The translations under genes and the position numbers were made by a program. 64,000 bases of DNA, from positions 1 through 64,000 of the forward strand of contig JBAIAA010000110.1 in NCBI GenBank assembly GCA_037893245.1, in the 5' to 3' direction. The stretch comes from Crossaster papposus (taxonomy: Eukaryota; Echinodermata; Asteroidea; Velatida; Solasteridae). Positions within the stretch are counted from its first letter, which is position 1, and every line of letters starts with the position of its first letter. The notes below the pieces were generated by a model. The model was not told the origin of the DNA and ran no database searches. It saw only the letters and a list, made by a program, of their open reading frames with translations. Below, in pieces: positions 9,931 through 18,850 of this stretch.

Positions 9931-10342
9931 TTAAAGGTACCGTAGGATTTCACCATTTATATTTTACTTCCGAATTATTAAAAAATATCTTACCTACATG
10001 TATTTGAATATAAATATTGATGTATACAGGTACATGTAGGCATCCAGCAAAATGATTGTGCCAGATATCCTGTAATTGTTCCAAAAAATTGAATTGTGTT
10101 TAAATCACGATCGCCGGACGACGATCACGAAAAAAACATAAGAACCCGGCACTGCCCAACGCCGGTTACAAACGAACGCTGTTTTTCTTGCTTTTCTCAG
10201 CATCCATGATCATAAAACTTCGGACAGGTCCGTTATTAAAACGATATTTACATGTACCCTACTATAAAATACAACCACCAAAATCCACCCATTCATGATA
10301 ATAGAAGCGATTACCAATGGTGTATTTTACATGTACCTTTAA
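9931..10342 (-). mobile_element. Family A MITE, TTAA on both sides
   Basis: TTAA flanks both ends (9931-9934 and 10339-10342). The ends are a little expanded by TACCG- or ATGTAC-like insertions (AGGTACCGTAGGATTTCACC, and GGTGTATTTTACATGTACCT on the right). The interior shows the family's ATCGCCGGACGACGATC core. Confidence 0.8.
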
Positions 10343-10870
10343 AACTCGAAATTAATTATGTGGGATTGGGAACAGATGTTTAAACTACATGTATATAATA
10401 AACTACAGTGCATAATATTACAACAAAAGCCTGTTTTGTAGTTGCATAGTAACACAAAATAATGGTTATTTGAGAAAATGAATCGAGTCAGTTGATAAAG
10501 TGTTTGCTAAAAATGGCTGATTTCTTTTAACCTGGGTTAATTTATGCATCGTTTTTTTTGTGTTAAATGGGCCCCGGGGGCCGCAGAGCTAGTTAAAAAT
10601 TAACGGACTCATAAACAATGATGCATGACAACCTCGTTGACTTTCAATTGGAAGTAACTTATTATGTTTCAATGATGGCATTAGAATTTCTCTATAGCTC
10701 AGTAAAATAAGGGCTGCCCTTTTTTATCCATTATTTAAACAAACAAACAAAACCAACTGCTAGCTGAAATTTGCAATAATACGTCTCTGAAACGCACCTT
10801 TTGAAAACGACAATCTCTTAGTATTTTTTTCTTCAAAATGACAGCATTCCAGAAAGGAATTCACAGAGAT
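10343..10870. other. Non-coding, nothing recognised
   Basis: No exon or repeat family recognised. Confidence 0.4.
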
Positions 10871-11204
10871 TTTGGGGGGTTGTATTTGTTGTAAATCTAG
10901 TTTTTAACTGACCTGTCCGAAGTTTTTACAATCATGGATGCTGAGAAAAGCAAGAAAAACGGCATTCGTATTCAACCGGCGTCGGGCAGTGGTTCTTATG
11001 TTGTTATGGTTGACAGCGGTCGCGAATGTTTTTTATATGTATAAAATTAAATTTTTCGGAACAATTACAGGATATTTAGCACAATCTTTTTGCTGGATAC
11101 CCTTAAATCATTATTTACTTTTAAATAAGTAAAATATTTCTTAGAAATTCGGTTGTAACATTTTTTGATATCTGCAAATGGTGTAGTCCTACAATTACCT
11201 TTAA
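10871..11204 (+). mobile_element. Family A MITE, left end missing
   Basis: It starts inside the family (TTTTGGGGGGTTGTATTTG) and runs to GGTGTAGTCCTACAATTACC followed by TTAA at 11201-11204. The same TTAA is the left flank of the next element. Confidence 0.8.
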
Positions 11205-11442
11205 CCAGTTCGCGCCGGGATTATTTTTACATCGCCGAGCCGACGGGCGGGATTATTTTTAACGAAACTCGATCCGAAGCGTGTTCAGGCCGATAGTGCT
11301 GGGTAGCACACCCACGCATTTCCGGCCTTGCGCGCTGCTGACATACATTTCCGAACTTGAACTTGGCGTATTTATTCGTCATCCGTTTTGAATTTGGGGA
11401 AATTTTTGCGTTTATATACGTCATCCGGCGCGAACTGGTTAA
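11201..11442 (+). mobile_element. piggyBac-like MITE (family P, copy 1)
   Basis: TTAA stands at both ends, with inverted termini CCAGTTCGCGCCGGGATTAT and ATCCGGCGCGAACTGG. The interior includes a second inverted pair: AACGAAACTCGATCC and CATCCGTTTTGAATTTGGG near the two ends. ~240 bp, GC-richer than its surroundings, no reading frame of note. TTAA target plus CC start fits piggyBac. Confidence 0.9.
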
Positions 11443-12355
11443 GACTATTATTCACTTGCAGTCAAGTAAGGCATTTCACCTTTCTAGTTTTGTTATGTTT
11501 ACAAATGTTATATCGGATACCATATTGGAAACTTCACTGTAGAGGTTTCATTTACAAAGTTATTCCTATCACTGTAGGGTTAGACTTTATAAGTAAACAC
11601 ATGGGGGCTGGTAGGTAAACATTCCCTACTTGATCATAAGTTTCCATTTGTGTTAGATAAACGAGGCCATATCTGGGTCACACGTGCACAACAATTAATG
11701 TTAGCGGGCAAGGTACCGGTACTGTACGACTGGTTCAATGAACGAAGGCAGTTTTAATACCGGGCCTAAGCAGACATCTTGAAGCCTACTCAGATGTTCC
11801 TAAATGTACATTGTATTATATTTGTATATGTACACACTTGTTATGAATATAAACGGTATACAGTTGTACTTATATTATTATTATTTTTTTGTAAATTAGG
11901 TTGTTGAGAGGATTTTTGCAAGTGGGTTTGGGCAGGTGTTGATGTGACACCGTGCTAATTGCTTCATGAGGAAGGGGGCCCGGAGGGATTATGTTACAAG
12001 ATCGTTTGTGTTTTCACAAAGTGACAAATATAACTGGAAAATCAATATATTTTTTTTCCTTTTGAGTTTGCCAGCCATTTCGTTATTATTTGACACAAAA
12101 TCAATCTGACCAAGTTTGAGAGTGAATATTGTTTGCTTTTTTAATTAGTGTCAAGACGGGATGTTGAAAAAGAACTGATAGAAAGCATGCCAAACCTAAC
12201 AAACTTCAACAGCTCACACAGGTTCAGTAATTATTGGTACACAGTACTGTAGTAAACCTACATGTACCGATAGGAGTGCTAAACCTGCCAAACTCCAACA
12301 GTTTGATTGTACAGATGGGGTCAATACACATGCAGATTGTACATGTACCATCACA
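11443..12355. other. Non-coding, nothing firm
   Basis: The phrase GTGTTTTCACAAAGTGACAAA at 12008-12028 has an exact 21-base inverted partner at 16697-16717, beyond the LINE. No exon was recognised. Confidence 0.4.
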
Positions 12356-12511
12356 TTTGTTTATGGTGTAAATCGAGGAGTTTCTTTTGTTCTTCTCGAT
12401 AATTTCCCTTGTACTCGAATCTCAATTGAGGACGTCCTCGATTCTAACCCTAAACCCAATTCACCTTCGTGTCGCCAGGCATGTGTCCTCCATTCACAAC
12501 ATAAACAAACG
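12356..12511 (+). mobile_element. Short foldback MITE with TTTGTTTATGGTGTAAAT ends (copy 1)
   Basis: Left TTTGTTTATGGTGTAAATCG and right CATTCACAACATAAACAAACG are inverted. A better-preserved copy in reverse lies at 18106-18297 and shares the interior phrase TTCACCTTCGTGTCGCCAGG. Superfamily not assigned. Confidence 0.75.
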
Positions 12512-12742
12512 CTGGTACCCTGTACATACACTTACACTTGACCAGGGACTGTGTGCCGTGACCAGCCGTCCGTGGGTCACCCACGAATAAATGCCTGTGC
12601 AAAACATTTTAGCAAGTCTCATGCCTTTCTGTCCTGAACCTCACAGAATTCAACAGGAACTCTCTGGGCCTTTGGTACTGAGTCAAACAAAGTCAAACAA
12701 CAAGTTATGGTTATACAAACCTGCCAAAACCTGCAGTTGGAG

Positions 12743-12795
12743 TTTATTTATTTATTTATTTATTTATTTATTTTTTTTATTTATTTATTTATTAA
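12743..12795 (+). repeat. (TTTA)n microsatellite, the LINE 3' tail
   Basis: TTTATTTA repeats with one T8 interruption. On the LINE's sense strand this is an A-rich tandem tail at the 3' end, as expected for target-primed reverse transcription in CR1/Jockey-type elements. Confidence 0.85.
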
Positions 12796-13266
12796 CCACT
12801 TCCAACAGCGGAGGAACCGCCAATTACAGGAATGGGATAAACATACAAACAATATATCTTTATATATAAAACAAATATACACTGTAGATATAAAATATAC
12901 AAACTGTATTAAATTACTTTGTAAAACACACAAAGAGTAGGACAAAACAGGGGATGAGGATAGTTTGGGGGTTGATAGGTTAAAGGTGGGGAGGGGTCAG
13001 GGGGTAGGAGGATGTACGTGGTGGGTTGGGCAGGGGAATAATAGACAAACACTTGGGTAGTGGTAGGCAAAATATACAAAGATAGAGATAGAGGAATACG
13101 ACAGAAAAATAATTATACTGGGCCAAATTAAATACATGTAACTTAATCAATTGATAATTATACAAACCCGTCGGGGTGTGGGGCTGACAAACTTGGAATG
13201 AAATTATCAATTATGAGAAAGTTATTGGCAAGAGGTGAAATGCAACAGAAAAAAGCTAAACATATA

Positions 13267-16146
13267 CTAAACAGACATACTTGAAAGGGCACGGGATACT
13301 TGTATACGGAATGCCTTAAGGGAAGGTGCACCGAACACATCACATTTCCCATGGAGCCCATTATAGGTGGAGGAAATCCTAGAGACCAAACCACGCTTCG
13401 TCACCTCAATGCGACTCCATGGGACATGGAGGATGTGTTCCGGTGTATGCCGTGTACGTCGTGATGGAGTGTGTAAACTGTAAGGGTTGGCATCGGTAAT
13501 GTTAAAACAATTATGGAAATGTTTATACAAAAACAAACAATCATTGACATCTCTTCTGTGCTTTAGAGTAGGAAGTCTGTAGAGATCGCATAACTCAAGG
13601 TAATCTATATTATTCGTACCGGTAAAATTGTTAAGATTCTTGTACATGAAATTCAGGAAACGATGTTGGACTCTTTCAATCCTATGAGCCTGGTGTGCAG
13701 AGATTGAATTAAACACTACTGTACAGTACTCTAGATGGGGCCTAATAAGTGAACAATACATAGTACGCAATACATGTTTATTCTTCAGTGAGCGGAAGTT
13801 ACGCCAAACTAAACCACACATACGATTAACCTTTTTAATTAATGAATTTACATGGGGAACAAAGGTCAGCTTGCTGTCAATAAAAATTCCAAGATCCTTC
13901 TGTACACTGACTCTTTTAAGCATGTTATCTCCTAGAGTATAAGTGACGCTGATGGGTTTCTTCTTAAGTGACAGGGAAAGAACACTACATTTATTGAAAT
14001 TGAGAGATAGCTGCCAAGTAGAAGACCAAGACATGATTCTGTCCAAGTCCTCCTGTAAAGAAAATGTATCAGCAGGACCACTAATCTTACGAAAAACTTT
14101 CAGGTCATCGGCAAATAGTGAACATTTATTTGTTGAGCACTGAGGGATATCATTAACGAATAATGAGAACAGGATAGGTCCTAAAATTGAGCCTTGGGGA
14201 ACACCAGAGGGCACTGTACTCCAGTTGGAACAATGACCATCAACAATAACTCTATGTTTTCTACCAGTAAGATAACTACGTAATAAAAGAAGAACATTAG
14301 GATGAAAATTGTAGGATGAAAGCTTATGCAAGAGAAAATTATGATTGACACGGTCAAAGGCCTTTGAGAAATCAGTGTAGATAACATCCAATTGCCCCCT
14401 CTGTTCAACAGCATGGTACGCCTCTTGCAGCAATGATGTAAGGTTAGTGGAGCAATCCCTACCGGAGATGAAACCATGCTGCTGCTCAGAGATGGCTGGT
14501 TGGACGTGACACATTATTTGCTCACACAAGATCTTTTCAAAAACCTTCGATACCTGAGGAAGCAAGGAAATGGGCCTGTAATTAGCAACATTAATTTTTT
14601 TACCAGACTTGTGGATGGCAACAATATTAGCAGCTTTCCAACAAGAGGGAAAGCAACCCTCCAGGGCAGACCGATTGAATAGAAATGCTAAAGGACCACA
14701 GAGAACATTAGCACATGATTTGAGTACAAAGCCAGATAGATGATCTGGTCCACTGGCTTTAGAGACATCAATGTCTGACAGCTTGCGATGCACAGTAGAT
14801 TTTGAGATGCATAAAGCTGGCATAGCATCCAAGTTCACAGATTGAAGAGCAGGCATAGTAGGGTCAGATTCTGAAGAGGCCGGCAGATAAACAGACTGGA
14901 AACAATCCATTAGGAGAGCTGCTTTATCAGCTGGGTTTACTGCTTCCAGTCCAGAATTGTCATTTCGAAGAACTGATGGCAAGGAGTGTTGACGGGAACG
15001 AGTTTTGATAAAACTCCAAAAACGCTTTGGATTTTTACCGATGTCACCAGCTACAGAAGTTAAGTAGTTGGCGTATTTTGTTCTTACAGTTTTCTTGAAA
15101 GTAGATCGTGCTTCTTTGAAGAGTTCAATGTTATCTGAAGTTGGATTGCCCTTCTTCCTGCGAAATGCCTGTTCCTTGGCTCTGAGGGCATGACGAACTT
15201 GGCCATCAAACCACGGAGGAGATGGACGACGCGGACGCACAACTGGTACGACATCCATCACTGCAGCTTCAACAAAGTCGTAGAACAGTGAAGTAGCGGC
15301 ATCACAATCATCAGTAGCTTCTAAAAGACACCACGGGATGCATTCCATTGTTCTCTGGAGATCATTTAGGTCAGCTTTGCGAAAGTTAAAAATTGGACGA
15401 CTTACATGAGATGGCTTGGGTTTGGCAGCAATACGAAAGTTAACCCTCACAGAATTATGGTCGGAGGCAAAGATGTTGTCACCACTACCACATGAAACTT
15501 GTAGCTGGCCAGAGCAGAGGACAAGGTCGAGAATTTTGTCACCTCTTGTTGGAGAAAAGTTTACTTGCTGCAGGTTATGAGCAGTCATGACTGAATCAAC
15601 GAACACGTCATCAATAGAGGAGCCACTTGACATTGGCAGTCCGCTTTCTGGGTGCCACTGCAATGTAGGTAAATTAAAATCACCAACAATACAGATGGAG
15701 TTGTAGTGACGTGAAGCATTGGTCAGTGTGTCGGCAAGAGCCTCCAGTGGTTGAATACCACTGTTAGGTGGTCTATAGAAGACACCGAGCAACATCTTGT
15801 TACGACTGGAAAGCCGAACCTCCACCCATAACAGTTCAAGGTTATCCTGCTCCAGTTCTGGTCTTCTACGGCATTCAAAGGCGTTGTGGCATCCAAGGAG
15901 TACACCACCACCTCGTCTGTTGTTTCTGTCATTGCGGAAAATGGTGTAGTTCGGAATGTTGACCTCGGCATCCAACACGGCCTCAGTTAGCCAAGTTTCA
16001 GTCAGAGCAAAGAAATTAAACATACCAACTGGTTGAAGGTGAGCAACTAGTGAGCTGTGCAAGATATCAAGTTTATTTTTTATACTTCTCACATTCTGTA
16101 GATAAACTTGGATGCAGGTATCACTGGTAGGATTTGCTGAATGCAT
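13267..16146 (-). CDS. LINE endonuclease / reverse transcriptase protein, intact 959 codons
   Basis: It makes the cDNA copy of the element at a nicked target site. The APE-type endonuclease covers residues ~10-235: LQNVRSIKNK (Asn18), ALTETWL (Glu50), GDFNLP (Asp156, Asn158) and ASDHNSV (Asp229, His230). The reverse transcriptase covers ~490-760: YRPISLLPQVSKVFEKIL, TDFSKAFD (first catalytic Asp592), SGVPQGSILGP and SLFADDLKVF (Asp680-Asp681), then KDLGIFID. A C-terminal region (~760-959) ends in the usual LKAFR(x)QVSRAL style. All catalytic residues are present. The first Met is probably not the natural N terminus, because the frame is open 39 codons further up and contains a 2A site. Similar proteins are widespread as 'mobile element jockey' polymerases. 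Activity is plausible but not shown. Confidence 0.95.
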   Translation of the reverse strand: MHSANPTSDTCIQVYLQNVRSIKNKLDILHSSLVAHLQPVGMFNFFALTETWLTEAVLDAEVNIPNYTIFRNDRNNRRGGGVLLGCHNAFECRRRPELEQDNLELLWVEVRLSSRNKMLLGVFYRPPNSGIQPLEALADTLTNASRHYNSICIVGDFNLPTLQWHPESGLPMSSGSSIDDVFVDSVMTAHNLQQVNFSPTRGDKILDLVLCSGQLQVSCGSGDNIFASDHNSVRVNFRIAAKPKPSHVSRPIFNFRKADLNDLQRTMECIPWCLLEATDDCDAATSLFYDFVEAAVMDVVPVVRPRRPSPPWFDGQVRHALRAKEQAFRRKKGNPTSDNIELFKEARSTFKKTVRTKYANYLTSVAGDIGKNPKRFWSFIKTRSRQHSLPSVLRNDNSGLEAVNPADKAALLMDCFQSVYLPASSESDPTMPALQSVNLDAMPALCISKSTVHRKLSDIDVSKASGPDHLSGFVLKSCANVLCGPLAFLFNRSALEGCFPSCWKAANIVAIHKSGKKINVANYRPISLLPQVSKVFEKILCEQIMCHVQPAISEQQHGFISGRDCSTNLTSLLQEAYHAVEQRGQLDVIYTDFSKAFDRVNHNFLLHKLSSYNFHPNVLLLLRSYLTGRKHRVIVDGHCSNWSTVPSGVPQGSILGPILFSLFVNDIPQCSTNKCSLFADDLKVFRKISGPADTFSLQEDLDRIMSWSSTWQLSLNFNKCSVLSLSLKKKPISVTYTLGDNMLKRVSVQKDLGIFIDSKLTFVPHVNSLIKKVNRMCGLVWRNFRSLKNKHVLRTMYCSLIRPHLEYCTVVFNSISAHQAHRIERVQHRFLNFMYKNLNNFTGTNNIDYLELCDLYRLPTLKHRRDVNDCLFLYKHFHNCFNITDANPYSLHTPSRRTRHTPEHILHVPWSRIEVTKRGLVSRISSTYNGLHGKCDVFGAPSLKAFRIQVSRALSSMSV

Positions 16147-16263
16147 TGCAGATGTCTCTGAAGATTCAGGGCCTGGATTGACTTCAATGTCACCTGCTAG
16201 TAAGATGTTGAAGCATGCTGTAGTATTAGCATAATATGGAGTTCCGTTCCTGGAGAGCTTGAG
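16147..16263 (-). CDS. Upstream part of the LINE frame with a 2A-like motif
   Basis: These 39 codons are in frame with the EN-RT coding region and contain no Met. They include CFNILLAGDIEVNPGP, an exact match to the D(V/I)ExNPGP 2A consensus (16203-16168). In 2A peptides the ribosome skips the bond between the last Gly and Pro, so the downstream EN-RT protein would start with Pro without a new initiation codon. 2A sequences are known in picornaviruses and have been reported in APE-type non-LTR elements, including those of sea urchins. The residues before it (NTTACFNILLAG) have the hydrophobic lead usual for 2A. Confidence 0.85.
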
Positions 16264-16617
16264 TTAACTGATTACAACACTGTAGTGGGTTGTATTCCAT
16301 TCAGCCATAAACAAAAGCCACAGCCACACAGGCTTGGGATGACTCACTAACCATGGTGGACAATGGGGTCGCTCAAGTGTAGAACACAGCATGGTGGAAA
16401 ATGCTTCAGATGGTGATTGGAACTCACGTTTTTCAGCATGAAAAACACTCAGGATCTGGAGAGTTCTGTCAGGAAATCCATGATAACTGATATGAAAGTT
16501 ATCAGCAGACAAAACCCCATCAGATGGTATATGAAGTAAACAACATTGTGAGCTAGAAACAGCAAAAAAGACCATCAAGATGAGAGCACAACACAGGGCT
16601 TGTTGACTGGACGCCAT
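16264..16617 (-). pseudogene. 117-codon leader of the LINE, cut from the 2A by one in-frame stop
   Basis: Starts with Met and a hydrophobic stretch (ALCCALILMVFFAVSSS) that looks like a signal peptide or membrane segment, then a Cys/His/Pro-containing region of no recognised domain. It ends at TAA (16264-16266) in exactly the same frame as the 2A and EN-RT. The simplest reading is that the element once made leader-2A-EN-RT as one frame and this copy has one stop. Read-through, or a separate small protein, is possible. A real host gene is unlikely, given the position and frame. Confidence 0.6.
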
Positions 16618-16640
16618 CTTATTATTACATTATGAGGTGG

Positions 16641-17764
16641 GTTTGGGGTAGTTATAGGTTAAGTTCAAATGCGATTATCGGTGCAGGATAGAGATTTTTG
16701 TCACTTTGTGAAAACACCGTCCACATACATACATACAGTGTATGGTTGCAATTTTTGATTCATGATTTGGTATATTAAGGCAGAATCATATAGTTGGCTC
16801 TGAAAATTTCTACAAATATTTCAGTATTGATACCCTTGGGCTTGGACATCTCCAACATTCCTGGAATTTTTTTCAGTTTTGTGTGGGAGTTACAATTCTA
16901 CAATTTGATCCAAAGTTAATCGCCTAAATAACAAATTCAGTAAAACTTCCACAAACACAGGATTGTTTTGACAAATGTTTCCTGTCTTAGACATTACCAT
17001 TTGCCACACACTATGATACAATATTAGCTTTTAAAATGCCTTGGAAATGTTCTTGGTGGACAAGGAATTTCATTTCTATCTTTTTTTTTTTTTTTTTTAA
17101 CTTCAGGTTGATCTTATCGTATCATTCATATGTAAAAGTATCTTTTTCACCAAAATGCATTTTTCATTACATCTTGGCTATCCCATTACTTTGGTTCGCA
17201 CTGAGAAAATACCGTCATCCTTCAGTGTTGAGTGTTGACATTGCTTTGTGCGGCGGTGAAAATAAAAACCCGCGGCCCGCTTGACCAAATAAAATAAAAA
17301 AGGACAGACAAAAAAAAATAGAAGGCCCAAATAAAATATGACAAGTGTAAAAGAAAAAGAAAAAAGCACGATCTTTTATTAACTGAGTTGCGCTGCGAAA
17401 CGGACACCGAGAATGGCTAGAAGGAAGATTAGACCAAAAAAACGAAGCGAGATGCGGCGGCTATTGTCAGACCGGTGATCTGCCCAGGAGATGGATCGAT
17501 ATAGACAAGGCCGTAAGAAGATGGATTTCAGGTTTGGACGTGGATTCTTAAACAGATGAGGGTGTGGAGGTTGTGGAAGAGGGGGTGGGGGGGGGGGGGG
17601 GGGGGGAGAGAGAGAGAGAGAGGGAAAGTGAAGCGAAGCGGCAGTTGCGTTGTTAGGAATAAGACGGAGACGACCACAGATAAAGGCAATAAGAACTTCA
17701 AGGGGTCGGAGGAGAACATAAGATGTGCTGGAATTGTTTTGCAGCCCATGAATTACTCGCGGCG
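16641..17764. other. Non-coding with poly-T and poly-G/GA tracts
   Basis: Poly-T at about 17081-17098. G-run and (GA)n at about 17586-17621. An A-rich stretch near 17285-17365. No exon recognised; apparent short reading frames are Phe- or Pro-rich artefacts. Confidence 0.5.
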
Positions 17765-17900
17765 CAAATTAGACATTTTAGCCACAAGGGAGTACGTCAG
17801 TACGAGTTCTAGAAATGTCTAATTTGCACCACGAGTAATCCATGGGCCCCAAATTAGACATTTTGAGAACTCGTACCCCCTTGGGGCTAAAATAAATGTT
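17765..17900. repeat. Inverted repeat around AAATTAGACATTTT
   Basis: AAATTAGACATTTTAGCC (17768) and GTACGAGTTCTAGAAATGTC (17797) are mirrored by CCCCAAATTAGACATTTTGA (17848) and GAACTCGTACCCCCTTGGGG (17867). The stretch can fold as a long hairpin, probably a small foldback repeat. Confidence 0.65.
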
Positions 17901-18105
17901 CAAAAAATATTGAAATTGCCTGGTGTTCTGACAACCACATGCACTTTTTGTGTGTGGTCGGATTAAAGGAACTGGCTTGTTGTGGATTCTTGTACGGAGA
18001 GGAAACAGTGCTTTAATTCTTGTAAAATTTTACTTTTTAGATTTTTTTTTGTCCGAGTATTGAATAACATCACTTATTTGTATGTTACATGTATGTGTAC
18101 ATATG

Positions 18106-18297
18106 CGTTTGTTTATGGTGTAAATGGAGGACACATACCAGTACCTGGCGACACGAAGGTGAATTGGGGTTGGGGTTAGAATCGAGGACGATTGAGATTC
18201 GTGTACAAAACCAATGAGAGCCGTCGGAAAAAGTACAAACAAAGGAAATTATCGAGAGGAACAAAGGAAACTCCTCGATTTACACCATAAACAAACG
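18106..18297 (-). mobile_element. Short foldback MITE with TTTGTTTATGGTGTAAAT ends (copy 2)
   Basis: Left CGTTTGTTTATGGTGTAAAT and right ATTTACACCATAAACAAACG are exact inverted repeats. The interior is the reverse complement of 12356-12511. Better preserved than copy 1. Confidence 0.85.
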
Positions 18298-18394
18298 TGG
18301 TGGTACATGTACATGAACTAAATGTAGTGGATGTCATCATCTTGTATTTTCTTATCTTGTGAACTCTTAGGAGAACGGCAACTTTGCTCAGCAT

Positions 18395-18850
18395 ATAGCA
18401 GTTCCAATTCAATTCAATTTAATTCAATTCAATTCAATTATTCATCATGAATACATGAAAATTGTCACCCCAGTCATTACAAAAACACACATAACAATTA
18501 CAAATATGTTAAAAATAAATACATACGTACATACAAAAACCCTAGCAGCCACCACACCCAAGTATCCCAACCCATCTAGAAAACGAGACAAGAAGTCTGC
18601 GGCAACACCACAGCAACTGTCCCCGTTGAGACGCGCGGCTCAGAAAGGAACCAGGGGGAACCCAACGCCCCGTACCGCCGCAAGGAGACCCTGATGTCTC
18701 CCGACGACGGGCAGAACACACCGCCCAAAACGCTGAGGCTAAGCCCCCTCCCCGACTTCCCCCCACATATCTCGCCAAAGAGAACCACCACGTTGAAGTA
18801 GAAGATCCATAGCCAGCCCAAATTCAGGACCTTTTGGCTCGGGTTCATTA
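18395..18850 (-). mobile_element. Possible LINE 3' fragment with (AATTG)n tail
   Basis: A (TTCAA)n run at 18405-18440 would be a tandem tail on the minus strand. It is followed inward by TTCATCATGAATACATGAAA and a GC-rich block (about 18540-18780) unlike its surroundings. No domain could be read. LINE origin is inferred only from the tail and composition. Confidence 0.4.

Larger units (their letters stand above)
12742..16640 (-). mobile_element. Nearly complete non-LTR retrotransposon (LINE, CR1/Jockey-like) with 2A motif
   Basis: A minus-strand LINE. Its 3' end is an (AAATA/TAAA)n tail (12743-12795 on the + strand as TTTAT repeats), followed inward by ~470 bp of 3' UTR, then the 959-codon EN-RT frame (16146-13267). 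Upstream the same frame runs through a 2A motif (16203-16168) to one in-frame TAA at 16264-16266, and on to a 117-codon leader starting at 16617. The 5' limit is uncertain. There is a single in-frame stop over more than 1,100 codons, so the insertion is young. No separate zinc-knuckle ORF1 was seen. Clade is by motif pattern only. Confidence 0.9.

Noticed and set aside
12742-16640. Retrovirus-like or LTR element
   Set aside because: There are no long terminal repeats, protease, integrase or capsid; the APE endonuclease, RT order and tandem A-rich tail identify a LINE.
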